Origin: Hymenobacter sp. 15J16-1T3B
GTDB lineage: Bacteria; Bacteroidota; Bacteroidia; Cytophagales; Hymenobacteraceae
Length of the DNA: 64,000 nucleotides
NCBI RefSeq assembly: GCF_020711235.1
Contig: NZ_JAJFAV010000007.1
Coordinates: forward strand, 124,001 to 188,000
Direction: 5' to 3'
This document shows positions 23,625 to 32,636 of the stretch, one piece after another (the first letter of the stretch is position 1; every line of letters starts with the position of its first letter). The notes under the pieces are model-generated. The model ran no database searches and was not told the DNA's origin. It saw nothing but the letters and a program-made list of their open reading frames with translations. The position numbers and the translations under genes are program-made.

Positions 23625-25961
23625 TTAGAATTTGAAGTTGTAGGTCAGCGAGGGAATCACCGGGAACAAGGACACCTGCCGGGCGCGGTAGCGTTCGGGC
23701 AGGCCGGTTTCCTCGTTTTTCACCTCGTCGATGTAGATGAAGTAGGGGTTGCGCCGGTTGTAGGCATTGTAGATACTCAGCGTGAGGTCCGACTCGCCGC
23801 CGATGGTGCGCCAGGGCTTGAGCTTGTACACCACGCCCAGGTCGAGGCGGTGGTAGCTGGGCAGGCGGAAGGAGTTGCGGTCGGGGTAGATGGGCACGGC
23901 CTGCAGCTCGCCGCCGTACACGTCCTGCACCCCGATGCGGGCCGTGGGCAAGGTGGTGGGGTTGCCGGAGGTGTACACGAAGGAGCCGGTCAGGTTCACG
24001 CGCTTGTTGAGCTTGTGCAGCAGCACCAGCGTCAGGTTGTGGCGCCGGTCGTAGGTCGGGAAGAAGGCCCGGCCGCCGTTGATGCCGTTGGTGCCGCGCT
24101 GGGGCTCAAACTCGCGCTTGGTCCAGGCCAGGGTGTAGCCCAGCCAGCCGGTGGTCTTGCCCTGCTTTTTCTCCAGGTAGATTTCGTTGCCGTAGGCCCA
24201 GCCCCGGCCGAAGAGAAACTCCGCGTCCAGCTCCGGATTCACGAACAGCTGGGCCCCGTCGCGGAAGTCGATCTGGCGCTGGGCCCACTTGTAGTACACT
24301 TCGTCGGTGAGCAGAAACTTCCCCGCCCCGAGCAGCCAGCTGAAGCCCGTGGACACCTGCTGGGAGCGTTGGGGCTTCACCGAGAGGCGCGAGGGGTACC
24401 AGATGTCGGTGGGCAGGGAGGCGCCGGAGTTGGTGACCAGGTGCACGTACTGGTACATCAGGGCGTAGCTGGCCTTGAGCGAGAGGCTAGGCGTGAGGCT
24501 GTAGCGGGCCGCGGCGCGCGGCTCCAGCCCGCCGTAGTCGTTCGAGCCCGAGCGGAAGCCCGTCAGGCGCAAGCCGTAATCGAGGGCCAGCTTGTCGGTG
24601 ACGGTGAAGTTGTCGGCGGCAAACAAGCCGCCCTCCAGCCCGTCGTACTCCACGTTCTGGCCGATGTTGAACGAGCCGCCGTTGGCCTGCAGGCGCCCCA
24701 CCCCGAAGTGGTGCACGGTGCCCGAGCCCCCGAAGCGCACGACGTGCTTCTCGGTGGGCCGCCACTCCCAGTCGGAGCGCAGGTTCCAGTCGCGAATGTT
24801 GCTGCCGAGCCCGAAGCTGAACTGGTCGAGCTTGTTGGCAATGTTGTAGGTGTAGTACGACCAGGTAGCGGTGCTGTTGGTAAACAGCTTGGGCGAAAAC
24901 ACGTGGCTCCAGCGGGCCGTGGCCGAGCGGTTGCCCCAGTGAAAGTCGAAGTTGAAGCCGCGGGTGGAGTTGAAGCCGAACACGTCGTTGCCGAAGTACC
25001 CGCTCAGAAACACCTGGTCCTTGTCGGTGAGCTGGTAGTTGGCCTTCAGGTTCAGGTCGTAGAAGTAGTAGTCCGGGATGGGGTTGTAGTCCTTGGTGTC
25101 CTCGTTGAGCTTGTTGATCTGGCGCGTGAACACGTCGAAATAGGTGCGGCGGCCGGCCACCAGAAACGAGCCCTTGCCTTTCTTGATGGGCGCTTCCACC
25201 GCCAGGCGCGAGGAAATCAGCCCGATGCCGCCCGACACCCCGAACGAGTCGCGGCTGCCCTCGCGCAGCTTCACGTCGACCACCGAAGAGAGGCGCCCGC
25301 CGTACTGGGCCGGGAAGCCCGATTTGTAGAGGTCCACCGACTGCACCACGTCGGAGTTGAAGGTCGAGAACAGGCCGAAGAGGTGGTTCGGGTTGTACAC
25401 CACCGCGTCGTCGACCAGGAAGAGGTTCTGGTCGGCCGAGCCGCCGCGCACGAACAGGCCGCTGGTGCCCTCGCCGCCGTTTTGCACCCCGGGCTTGAGC
25501 TGCAGCGTTTTTAGAATGTCGACCTCGCCGAACAGGGCCGGCAGCAGCTTGGCTTCGCGGGCCGAGAGGCGCTCCACGCCCATTTGGGTGGTTTGCAGCT
25601 TCTGCTCCAGCGTGCCTGAGCCTTCGATGACCACTTCCTGCAGCTCGGTGCCGGCGCTGAGCACCAGGTCGAGGCGCTGCGGGCCGCGCAGGTTCACGTC
25701 CTCGGTCACGGTTTTGTAGCCGATGAAGGACGCCACCACGCGGTGGCGGCCGGCGGGCAGGCTCAGCTCGTAGCGGCCGTTGGCGTCGGTGGCGGCGCCC
25801 AGGCCCAGAGTGGGCACGGCCACGTTGGCGCCGGGCAGCGCGCCGCCGTCGGTGCCGCGCACCACGCCGCGCAGCAGGTATTGGGCCTGGGCCAGCAGCG
25901 TGAGCGGTGCCAGCAGCAGCAGCAACGCCAACGCGACCCGGAAAGAGTAAAAACGCATCAT
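23625..25961 (-). CDS. TonB-dependent receptor with N-terminal carboxypeptidase-regulatory-like domain
   Basis: 778 residues from ATG 25961 (MMRFYSFRVAL), with a signal peptide ending near LLAQAQ. A carboxypeptidase-regulatory-like domain (about 27-108, GVVRGTDGGALPGANV, GRYELSLPAGRHRV), a plug (about 115-235, LKPGVQNGGEGTSGLFVRGGSADQNLFLVDD) and a 22-strand barrel ending in PSLTYNFKF with a terminal Phe follow. Such receptors import ligands across the outer membrane with energy from TonB. It is larger than a plain plug-only receptor and smaller than SusC. The DUF4249 gene downstream replaces the SusD partner. No nearby glycan, siderophore or metal genes hint at the ligand. Confidence 0.96.
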   Translation of the reverse strand: MMRFYSFRVALALLLLLAPLTLLAQAQYLLRGVVRGTDGGALPGANVAVPTLGLGAATDANGRYELSLPAGRHRVVASFIGYKTVTEDVNLRGPQRLDLVLSAGTELQEVVIEGSGTLEQKLQTTQMGVERLSAREAKLLPALFGEVDILKTLQLKPGVQNGGEGTSGLFVRGGSADQNLFLVDDAVVYNPNHLFGLFSTFNSDVVQSVDLYKSGFPAQYGGRLSSVVDVKLREGSRDSFGVSGGIGLISSRLAVEAPIKKGKGSFLVAGRRTYFDVFTRQINKLNEDTKDYNPIPDYYFYDLNLKANYQLTDKDQVFLSGYFGNDVFGFNSTRGFNFDFHWGNRSATARWSHVFSPKLFTNSTATWSYYTYNIANKLDQFSFGLGSNIRDWNLRSDWEWRPTEKHVVRFGGSGTVHHFGVGRLQANGGSFNIGQNVEYDGLEGGLFAADNFTVTDKLALDYGLRLTGFRSGSNDYGGLEPRAAARYSLTPSLSLKASYALMYQYVHLVTNSGASLPTDIWYPSRLSVKPQRSQQVSTGFSWLLGAGKFLLTDEVYYKWAQRQIDFRDGAQLFVNPELDAEFLFGRGWAYGNEIYLEKKQGKTTGWLGYTLAWTKREFEPQRGTNGINGGRAFFPTYDRRHNLTLVLLHKLNKRVNLTGSFVYTSGNPTTLPTARIGVQDVYGGELQAVPIYPDRNSFRLPSYHRLDLGVVYKLKPWRTIGGESDLTLSIYNAYNRRNPYFIYIDEVKNEETGLPERYRARQVSLFPVIPSLTYNFKF

Positions 25962-26167
25962 CAAGGGTGGATAAGCCCGCCGCACCGGTCGGCGGCATGT
26001 CAGAGGCTAACGCCGGGGCGGGCCGATTAGTTTGAGGCCGCGACGAGCAAAAAGGTTGCCTGCCATGCCGATTCTGGCCGCAAAAATGGCCCTAAGGACC
26101 CAAGGTGGCCGTACAGCTTTCCCCTTTTCGCTTACAGAATTTAGGAACCGGCGCGGTTCACCCCGCT

Positions 26168-26334
26168 GTCATTGCGAGCGAAGCGAAGCAATCCTTCCTC
26201 TCGCGGCACAAACGGCACAAGCTGCCCCGCCCGAAACCGGTATCTGCAGGTTCGGGCGGTCCTGTTTTGGCTTGGTGGGTATTGCATCGGCGGTGCTACT
26301 GGAGGAAAGATTGCTTCGCTTCGCTCGCAATGAC
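26168..26334. repeat. GTCATTGCGAGCGAAGCGAAGCAATC inverted-repeat element
   Basis: Left arm from 26168 (GTCATTGCGAGCGAAGCGAA and on to CCTTCCTC) and right arm to 26334 are near-perfect complements over about 35 bases with about 100 bases between. This GTCATTGCGAGCGAAGCGAAGCAAT sequence is, from memory, a widespread bacterial intergenic repeat of unknown function. Confidence 0.85.
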
Positions 26335-26397
26335 GGCCGGTGCCACCGTTAGCCGCCGGCCTTCAACTCCGCGTGGCGGCTCATTCGCCGGTTTGCG

Positions 26398-26405
26398 TAG
26401 CTTTG
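26398..26405 (+). promoter_or_regulatory. -7 element TAGCTTTG immediately before fabG
   Basis: Perfect TAnnTTTG ending only four bases before the ATG at 26410, implying a leaderless or nearly leaderless mRNA. Confidence 0.6.
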
Positions 26406-26409
26406 CCCT

Positions 26410-27159
26410 ATGACCAAACTGCTCGACGGAAAAGTGGCGCTGATTACCGGCGCTTCGAAAGGAATTGGCCGGGCCATTGCCCAGCATTTTGCCCAACTAG
26501 GCGCCCAAGTGGCTTTCACCTACCTCTCCAGCGTGGAGAAAGGCCAGCAGCTCGAACAGGAGCTGGCCGCCCACGGCTCCAAGGTGAAGGGCTACCGCTC
26601 CGACGCCTCCGACTACGCCCAGGCCGAAAAGCTGGTGGAAGACGTAGTGGCCGAGTTCGGCAAGCTCGACATCCTCGTCAACAACGCCGGCATCACCAAG
26701 GACGGCCTGCTGATGCGCATGAGCGAGGAGCAGTGGGACCAGGTGCTGACGGTGAACCTCAAGTCGGTGTTCAACCTCACCAAAGCCGCCACCAAGCCCA
26801 TGATGCGCGCCAAAGCCGGTAGCATCATCAACATGACCTCGGTGGTGGGCATCAAAGGCAACGCCGGGCAGGCCAACTACGCCGCCTCCAAGTCGGGTAT
26901 CATCGGCTTCACCAAGTCGGTGGCCCTGGAGCTGGGCTCGCGCAACATCCGCTGCAACGCCATTGCCCCGGGCTTCATCGAGACGGAAATGACCGGGGAG
27001 CTGGACGCCAAGGTGGTCGACGAGTGGCGCAAGGCCATTCCGCTCAAGCGCGGCGGCACGCCCGAGGACATTGCCAAAGCCACCGCCTTCCTCGCCTCCG
27101 ACGATTCGAGCTACATCACCGGCCAGGTGCTGCAGGTCGACGGCGGCATGCTGACCTAG
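26410..27159 (+). CDS. fabG: 3-oxoacyl-[ACP] reductase
   Basis: 249 residues from ATG 26410. NADPH-dependent ketoreduction step of fatty-acid elongation in the cytoplasm. Classical short-chain dehydrogenase features: TGASKGIG (13-20), NNAG (91-94), catalytic N117, S144, Y157 and K161 (YAASK), and the PGFIETEMT loop. The C-terminal SSYITGQVLQVDGGM is diagnostic of FabG. It is isolated from other fab genes; the unusually close -7 element suggests a leaderless transcript. Confidence 0.95.
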   Translation: MTKLLDGKVALITGASKGIGRAIAQHFAQLGAQVAFTYLSSVEKGQQLEQELAAHGSKVKGYRSDASDYAQAEKLVEDVVAEFGKLDILVNNAGITKDGLLMRMSEEQWDQVLTVNLKSVFNLTKAATKPMMRAKAGSIINMTSVVGIKGNAGQANYAASKSGIIGFTKSVALELGSRNIRCNAIAPGFIETEMTGELDAKVVDEWRKAIPLKRGGTPEDIAKATAFLASDDSSYITGQVLQVDGGMLT

Positions 27160-27240
27160 GCCGACTGATTGCGGCGGCCCCACAGCCACAATCAAGCGTT
27201 GAGCCGGGAGCCGCCGGGGCATTTCGCTACACATAGTACT

Positions 27241-27327
27241 GTCATGCGGAGCGCAGCCGAAGCATCTTTACCGAACGACTTCGCGGGAGCGACGCGGTAG
27301 AGGTGCTTCGGCTGCGCTCGGCATGAC
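27241..27327. repeat. GTCAT-type inverted-repeat element, 87 bp
   Basis: Arms GTCATGCGGAGCGCAGCCGAAGCATCT and AGGTGCTTCGGCTGCGCTCGGCATGAC (ending 27327) pair with few mismatches; the inner part also folds (CCGAACGACTTCG...). It lies between fabG and the next gene and is followed by CGTTCTTTTTT, so it can also terminate fabG transcription. Confidence 0.8.
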
Positions 27328-27354
27328 GTTCTTTTTTCCGCTTTAGCACTACGC

Positions 27355-28038
27355 ATGCGCCGTCTGGGTTTTGTTGTCCTTGCCGTCTTGGCCCTGGCAT
27401 TGGCCGGGGGCTTGGCCTACCCGCGCCTCAAGCACCGGGTGAGCCGCTTCATGCAGCGGCAGCGGGCCGAGGGCACCGTCATCGTGCTGGCCGGGAAGCT
27501 GCGCCCGGGCGACCTGATTTTCCACACCTCACAGTCAGCGCAGAGCCGGGCCATTCAGCTGGCCACGCACTCCCCGTACAGCCACTGCGGCCTGCTGTTT
27601 CGGCAGGGCGGCGAGTGGCAGGTGCTGGAGGCCGTGCAGCCGGTGGGCATCACGCCCCTGGAGAAGTGGATTGTCCGCGGCCAGGGCGGGCACTTCGTGG
27701 TGAAGCGCCTGCGGGATGCCGAGCAGGTACTCACGCCCCCTACCTTGCGCCGCCTGCTGCGCGCCGGCCACCGGTACCGCGGCCGGCCCTACGACCTCTA
27801 CTTCGGCTGGTCCGACGAGCGGATTTACTGCTCCGAGCTGCTCTGGAAGGTGTACCAGGAGGCCACCGGCCGGCAGATCGGCCGGCTGCAGCAGCTGCGC
27901 GAGTTTGACCTCACCCACCCCGCCGTGCAGCAGAAGATGCGCGAGCGGTACGGCCGCAAGCTGCCGCTGGACGAGCCCGTCATTTCGCCGGCGCGCATGT
28001 TCAGCAGCCCCGAGCTGGTGACGGTGGTGCAGAAGTAG
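27355..28038 (+). CDS. YiiX/YebB-like cysteine hydrolase (NlpC/P60 superfamily)
   Basis: 227 residues from ATG 27355, with an N-terminal hydrophobic segment (about 5-22) that may be a signal anchor. The core has the permuted papain-like layout of the YiiX family: GDLIFHTS (52-59), SHCGLLF with H77, and IYCSELLW with C159 as the probable nucleophile. Family members are thought to cleave amide or lipid-linked bonds in the envelope, but no substrate is established. It converges on the rhomboid gene with a 32-bp gap. Confidence 0.85.
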   Translation: MRRLGFVVLAVLALALAGGLAYPRLKHRVSRFMQRQRAEGTVIVLAGKLRPGDLIFHTSQSAQSRAIQLATHSPYSHCGLLFRQGGEWQVLEAVQPVGITPLEKWIVRGQGGHFVVKRLRDAEQVLTPPTLRRLLRAGHRYRGRPYDLYFGWSDERIYCSELLWKVYQEATGRQIGRLQQLREFDLTHPAVQQKMRERYGRKLPLDEPVISPARMFSSPELVTVVQK

Positions 28039-28070
28039 CGCCGCCTCCGTACCCGGTGCTGAACCTGGTG

Positions 28071-29552
28071 CTACTCCGGCTTGGGTTTTTGCGCCTCGAT
28101 GAGTGCCTCGATCTGCTGGTCGTAGGCGCGGATGGAATCGGCGTAGGCGGCGGAATTCTCGGCCAGGGCCCGGTAGCGCAGCTGGTAGCTGCGCAGGCGC
28201 AGGCGGGTGTAGCGCGTCACCGCCGCGTTGCGCTCCTCGGCCTCGTCGGGCAGGCGCAAGGAATCGAGGCGCTGCAGCAGGCGCAGGTTCTGCTCCCAGT
28301 AATAGATGCCGTGCTCCTGCAGCGCGCGCAGCTGCTCGTCGCGGGGCGTGCCGGGCGGCTGGTTCAGGGCATTCAGGGCCAGAACCTCCTGCTTGCTGAA
28401 CTCCTGCATGAGGGCTTGGTACGTGGCCCAGGCGTTGGGCAGGCGGCCGTAGGCCCACCCGGCGCCGGCCAGCAGCGCCAGCGCCAGGGCCGTCGTGAGC
28501 AGGTGCTGCCGCAGCGCGGGCACGCCGGGGCGCAGCGTCGGCCACAGCCCGTAGCCCACCAGCAGGCCGGTCAGCAGCCCGCCGAGGTGGGCGGCGTTGT
28601 CGATGTTGCCGGCTAAGCCAAACAGCAGGTTGTAGCCCACAAAGGCCGTGATGCTGCCCAGCAGCTCCTTGCGCACCTCGGCTTCCACCACGTTGGTGGT
28701 GAGCAGGGCCAGAAACACTCCGTACATGCCGAAAATAGCCCCCGACGCCCCGGCGCTGACGGTGTAATCGTGCCACCAGAGGCTGGCCAGGCCGCCGCCC
28801 ACGGCCGCCAGCAGGTAGGCCAGTCCGAAGCGCACCGGCCCGATGCGCGGCTCCAGCAGCAGCCCGATGTTGAGCAGCGCGTACATGTTCAGCAGCAGGT
28901 GGATGATGCCGATGTGCACGAACGCGCTGCTCAGCAGCCGCCACCACTGCCCTTCGCCGAGGGTGAGCGGGCCGTAGTCGGCGCCCCAGCGCAGCAGGTC
29001 TTCGCCGGCGGGCAGCATGAGGTTGGCCCCGTTCACCGCCATTAGCACGAACACCAGTAGGCAAGCCACGATGAGCACAGGCGTGACGACGTAGCCGCGC
29101 CGGGGCCGCAGCAGCCCCAGCCAATCCAGGAAGGTGCGACGCTCCGCGGGCGGGGCCAGCACGTCGCGCGAGGGGGGCACAAACGCGGGCCGGGCCTGCT
29201 CGAAGCGGCACTGCAGCGCGGCCGCGTCGGCCGCGGGCAGCTCCGCGGCAAAGGCCCGGGCAAACGCTTCGATGGGCTGCCGGTAATCGTCCGCGGGCTC
29301 CGGCGGGGCCCCGTCGGCGGGCCCGCTGCTGACCTCGACGGCGTTGGCGTAGAGCAGCACGGTGAGCTGCACGTCGGCGCCGGCGGGGCGGGCGCCGGCG
29401 CGCCGGGCCCGCAGCCCGAACGAGCTCAGGTGGAACACCGCCCAGCCCAGGCGGCGGGCCGTTTCGTCGGCCAGCATGAGGGCCTGCGGCGGCGCCAGCG
29501 GCTCGATGGGCAGGGCAAGCGAGTAAGCGGAGGCGTTTTCTTCGGAAGCCAT
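28071..29552 (-). CDS. Rhomboid-family intramembrane serine protease with N- and C-terminal extensions
   Basis: 493 residues from ATG 29552. A soluble N-terminal ~150 residues, then a rhomboid core (about 155-350) with WWRLLSSAFVHIGIIHLLLNMYAL, catalytic S270 in GASGAIFG and H322 in NIDNAAHLGGLLTG. A seventh helix (about 358-375) precedes a C-terminal helical, charged ~110 residues (NQPPGTPRDEQLRALQEHGIYYWEQ). Rhomboids cleave transmembrane helices of other proteins. The extensions are longer than in GlpG and look like those of large Hymenobacter-type rhomboids. The secreted coiled-coil gene lies 46 bp upstream on the same strand. Confidence 0.93.
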   Translation of the reverse strand: MASEENASAYSLALPIEPLAPPQALMLADETARRLGWAVFHLSSFGLRARRAGARPAGADVQLTVLLYANAVEVSSGPADGAPPEPADDYRQPIEAFARAFAAELPAADAAALQCRFEQARPAFVPPSRDVLAPPAERRTFLDWLGLLRPRRGYVVTPVLIVACLLVFVLMAVNGANLMLPAGEDLLRWGADYGPLTLGEGQWWRLLSSAFVHIGIIHLLLNMYALLNIGLLLEPRIGPVRFGLAYLLAAVGGGLASLWWHDYTVSAGASGAIFGMYGVFLALLTTNVVEAEVRKELLGSITAFVGYNLLFGLAGNIDNAAHLGGLLTGLLVGYGLWPTLRPGVPALRQHLLTTALALALLAGAGWAYGRLPNAWATYQALMQEFSKQEVLALNALNQPPGTPRDEQLRALQEHGIYYWEQNLRLLQRLDSLRLPDEAEERNAAVTRYTRLRLRSYQLRYRALAENSAAYADSIRAYDQQIEALIEAQKPKPE

Positions 29553-29598
29553 AAGCAAGCGGATGCGGTCCGCAAAGCTAACCCGCCCCGCCGCTAGC

Positions 29599-30753
29599 TT
29601 AGGGTTTCACGTCCTTGAAGCCCATTTTCTTGACTTCCTCCTCCGAGAGGTTTTTTACCTCCGAAATCACGCCCACGTCCGACTTCTGCACCAGCTTGGC
29701 GTCGCCCTCAGTTTTGGCCTGGGCCTGCTGCTGCTCGGCGTTGGCCACGACCACCTTGGTGTTGTTTTCCACCTGCTTGAACTCGATGTTGACCTGGTTG
29801 ACGCGCGCCTGGGCCGTTACCAAGTCGCGGCGCAGGGCCTCCACCTGGTTGCGGTAGTCGTCGGTGGTAATGGCCTGGCGCTTCAGGCTTTCCTGGATTT
29901 CGGCCACCTTTTTCTTTAGGTCGTCGGCCTCGGCTTTGGCCGATTTCAGCTCGCCTTCCTTCTGGCGGCGCTCCTGCTCGGCCCGCTCGGCGTCCTGCTT
30001 GGCGCGGTCCTGCTGCTGGCGGCTGGCCAGCTCGCTGCTGCTGATGAGGTTGTCGCAGTTTTTGGTCAGCAGCAGGTTCGTAAGGCTCACCAGATCGACG
30101 CTGACCACGTAGTCGGTTTTAAACTGATCCGAGGAGCTGTACACCTTGCCGCCGGCGCTGAACACGGTGCCCGTCACCCCGGATTCGGCGTTGACTTCCT
30201 GGTAGGCGCGGCTGTGCACACTGGTGAGCTTGGCCGAGCGGATGTAGTAAATCTTCTTTTTCAGCTCCTTATCCACGTTTTTGGCCGCCCGGCAGATGTC
30301 CAGGTACGGAATCGACGTTTCGGGCACGAGCACGCCGTTGATGTCGGTGACGATGAGCTCGACCACCGAGGAGGTGGTGGCCGCCACCGAGGCAATCATG
30401 TAGCTGCCGTTCATCTTGAAGGAAGCGCTGATTTTGGAGCTGTAGAGCACGTCGGAGAGGGCCACGTTCTTCAGCGGCGGCTCGCCCGACTTCACGTACT
30501 GGCCGATGATACTGGCTTTGTCGCGGTCTTCCAGCAGGATCAGGCAGCCGGCCAAATCCTCGATTTTGTTGCGGTACATGGCCAAGCCCTTGATGAAGGT
30601 CCGGTCGGTGTAATCCTTGGGAAAGTTGGCGTTGAGCGTGGCCATGCCGTCGCCGAGGCGCACGCGCACGACGCGGCCCTGGGCGTGGGCAGAGGCAGTA
30701 AGCAGCAGCGCCACGAAGAGCGCGGCGAGGGTGGCGAGTAGCCCGTGTTTCAT
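29599..30753 (-). CDS. Secreted protein with long coiled coil, unknown
   Basis: 384 residues from ATG 30753, with a signal peptide ending at ASAHAQG. The first ~230 residues are a mixed domain (LAGCLILLEDRDKASIIGQYV, VVELIVTDINGVLVPETSIPYLDICRAAK). From about 245 a Lys/Glu/Gln-rich coiled coil runs to residue ~350 (RQQQDRAKQDAERAEQERRQK), followed by a conserved-looking tail (LSEEEVKKMGFKDVKP). I know no family. Two Cys (CLILL, CRAAK) lie in the first domain. It precedes the rhomboid gene by 46 bp and may be cotranscribed with it. Confidence 0.8.
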   Translation of the reverse strand: MKHGLLATLAALFVALLLTASAHAQGRVVRVRLGDGMATLNANFPKDYTDRTFIKGLAMYRNKIEDLAGCLILLEDRDKASIIGQYVKSGEPPLKNVALSDVLYSSKISASFKMNGSYMIASVAATTSSVVELIVTDINGVLVPETSIPYLDICRAAKNVDKELKKKIYYIRSAKLTSVHSRAYQEVNAESGVTGTVFSAGGKVYSSSDQFKTDYVVSVDLVSLTNLLLTKNCDNLISSSELASRQQQDRAKQDAERAEQERRQKEGELKSAKAEADDLKKKVAEIQESLKRQAITTDDYRNQVEALRRDLVTAQARVNQVNIEFKQVENNTKVVVANAEQQQAQAKTEGDAKLVQKSDVGVISEVKNLSEEEVKKMGFKDVKP

Positions 30754-30853
30754 GTGGGTAGCGGGCCCGCGGCCGGATGACGCGCGGCGGGCCCAAGCAA
30801 AATTAGGCAATCGGGCGCGGCAGCCCATGCCTGTACTCTCCTGACCCGGACCG

Positions 30854-31693
30854 TTAACGGTTCAGGCGGTAGGCGGCCGTCCAGCAAAACGCCACCGGCC
30901 GCAGGCTGTACTGGTAGCCGGTGGTGTAGCGCGTGATTTGCCCGGTCAGGCGGTCGGCCGGAAAGCTGTACACGGAGTTGTCGTCCATGTACAGCCCGTA
31001 CCAGGTGTGCCGGTAGCTCCACGTCAGGGACCAGCGGCCCCGGGCGGAACCGGCTTCGAAGTACAGCCCGCCCACCGGGTGAAACGAGCCGTAGCCGTGG
31101 CCGTGCTGCCACTGCTGCAGAAACTGCCCGTCGGTGGGCAGGCTGAGCCCGTAGGCCTCGCGCCGGTCCACGCCGTTGTAGTAGCTGCCGGAGCGCAGGC
31201 CCAGCAGCGTAAGCCGGCTCAGGCCCAGACCCCCAAACCACTGCACGCGCCGGTACGTGTGTAGGTAGCGCACGGTCAGCCCACTGGAGAGGGCCGCGCC
31301 GCGGGCGTAGTAGGTTTTCTCCGGAAAATCAGGGTGGCCGGTGTCGAAGGTCTGCTGGTAGGTGCCGAAGCGCCGCAGCTCGTGCTCGGTGTGCAGGGCC
31401 AAGTGGCCGTGGGCCAGCACCACCCCGCCCTGCGCGCCCAGCAGCAGGCGCGGGCCGCGGTCGAGGTCTTGCCCGCTGAGGTAGCTGCGCTCGAACAGGG
31501 TTTCATCGTAGCCGGTGTAGCGCCGCAGCCGCAGGTGCGTAAGCGCCACGCCGGCGCTGGGGGCCACGTACCAGCGCGGGTGGCGAAAGAAGCCGCGGCT
31601 GGAATCGGCTGGGGCGACCGGGGCTGTTTGCGCGGGGGCCGGCGTGGTGATGCAGGAAGCGGCCACGGCGCCGAGCGCGTAGAAAAACTTCAT
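30854..31693 (-). CDS. Outer-membrane beta-barrel-type protein, unknown
   Basis: 279 residues from ATG 31693. The N-terminus MKFFYALGAVAASC... could be a signal peptide or a weak lipobox. The mature part alternates aromatic and hydrophilic residues in strand-sized blocks (RWYVAPSAGVALTHLRLRRYTG, GLSRLTLLGLRSGSYY, LTWSYRHTWYGLYMDD), as in outer-membrane beta-barrels of Bacteroidota. It ends in VAFCWTAAYRLNR without the usual terminal Phe. Orthology not recognised; its upstream region (31694-31883) has no clear promoter. Confidence 0.75.
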   Translation of the reverse strand: MKFFYALGAVAASCITTPAPAQTAPVAPADSSRGFFRHPRWYVAPSAGVALTHLRLRRYTGYDETLFERSYLSGQDLDRGPRLLLGAQGGVVLAHGHLALHTEHELRRFGTYQQTFDTGHPDFPEKTYYARGAALSSGLTVRYLHTYRRVQWFGGLGLSRLTLLGLRSGSYYNGVDRREAYGLSLPTDGQFLQQWQHGHGYGSFHPVGGLYFEAGSARGRWSLTWSYRHTWYGLYMDDNSVYSFPADRLTGQITRYTTGYQYSLRPVAFCWTAAYRLNR

Positions 31694-31883
31694 AGAGCGA
31701 GGGGGATAAACGTACAAGGATGTCGTTTTCCGGCCCTCGCAAATCTGCCGCCAATTGTGGGCGGGGCTGGCGTTTAGTTTTCGGCCTAGTGGGTCCGCTC
31801 CTGCTTGATTACCCGTGTCGCAGGGGGTAGCATTGCGCTTATGCTTCATCGGAGGCGGCGAAGGAAGCGTATTTCAATCGGCA

Positions 31884-32441
31884 TTATGGACGTTTGTTTT
31901 GCTTGAACAGCTTCTCGCGCAATTCGCCAAAGCCAGTCCATCCTTCTCGGGTGTCAAGAAAATGCAACCGTAACTCATCGTTCGTTAGCCAAGCCTGATA
32001 TACAGAGCCGGTTTGGGATGGATATACCTCTTGCAAGCTATGCGTCTGCAGCTGCTGCAGATAACGAGTTATGGATTCCTCTTCACCTAAGCTAATCAGG
32101 TGTTGGCTCACCGGAAAGAACTTTCGGATAGGCTTAGAGCAACCGATAGTATCCAGCCAAAAAGCAGCGGTCAGTGGCCCTTTGCGCCATTTAATCCATT
32201 CCGGCCCGGCTTTGGGTAACTTATCAGCCCGCAGATAAACCTTGATTAGTTCCCGATGCCCGCCCCATTCGCCGCATTCAGAGAAAGAAGCAGATAAGAA
32301 TAGCGTATCCCGCCAGGCTATGTTACCAATAATGTGTCCCTGACTAGAAATAACAGCCGGCTTCGAATCTGATTCACATGATCTAGCCAGCAGCAGAATC
32401 AGCGCGCAAACGGCCGCAAAAGATCCAAGTACCCGTAGCAT
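31884..32441 (-). CDS. A/T-rich lipoprotein-like hypothetical protein
   Basis: 185 residues from ATG 32441. The N-terminus has a signal-like segment ending LLLARSC, a poor lipobox. The rest (FSECGEWGGHRELIKVYL, IKWRKGPLTAAFWL, RYLQQLQTHSLQEVYPS) matches no family I know. The gene uses many A/T-ending codons, unlike nearly every neighbour, so it was probably acquired recently. It is divergent from the VWA gene. Confidence 0.75.
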   Translation of the reverse strand: MLRVLGSFAAVCALILLLARSCESDSKPAVISSQGHIIGNIAWRDTLFLSASFSECGEWGGHRELIKVYLRADKLPKAGPEWIKWRKGPLTAAFWLDTIGCSKPIRKFFPVSQHLISLGEEESITRYLQQLQTHSLQEVYPSQTGSVYQAWLTNDELRLHFLDTREGWTGFGELREKLFKQNKRP

Positions 32442-32636
32442 CCGACGACTCTGTTTTAGCGTGACGTTTGTTGTACCGATTCGCTCATAACGGATAAAGC
32501 TACTGGCTTAGCGCCCCGGCTGTGCTTCCCCGCCCGCAACTTTCTACCTTCGCTCACTTCGTGCCCAAGCCGCCCCCGCGCAACTGTTTAGCGCGCGGCG
32601 GGGTTCTTAGGCTCTCCATCTGCTGATTTCCGGTCC

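Larger units (their letters stand above)
25962..26409. other. Divergent intergenic region with inverted-repeat element
   Basis: 448 bases between the receptor and fabG. The left part (25962-26167) has no recognised signal; the middle is the repeat element at 26168-26334; the right end carries the fabG -7 element. Confidence 0.6.
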
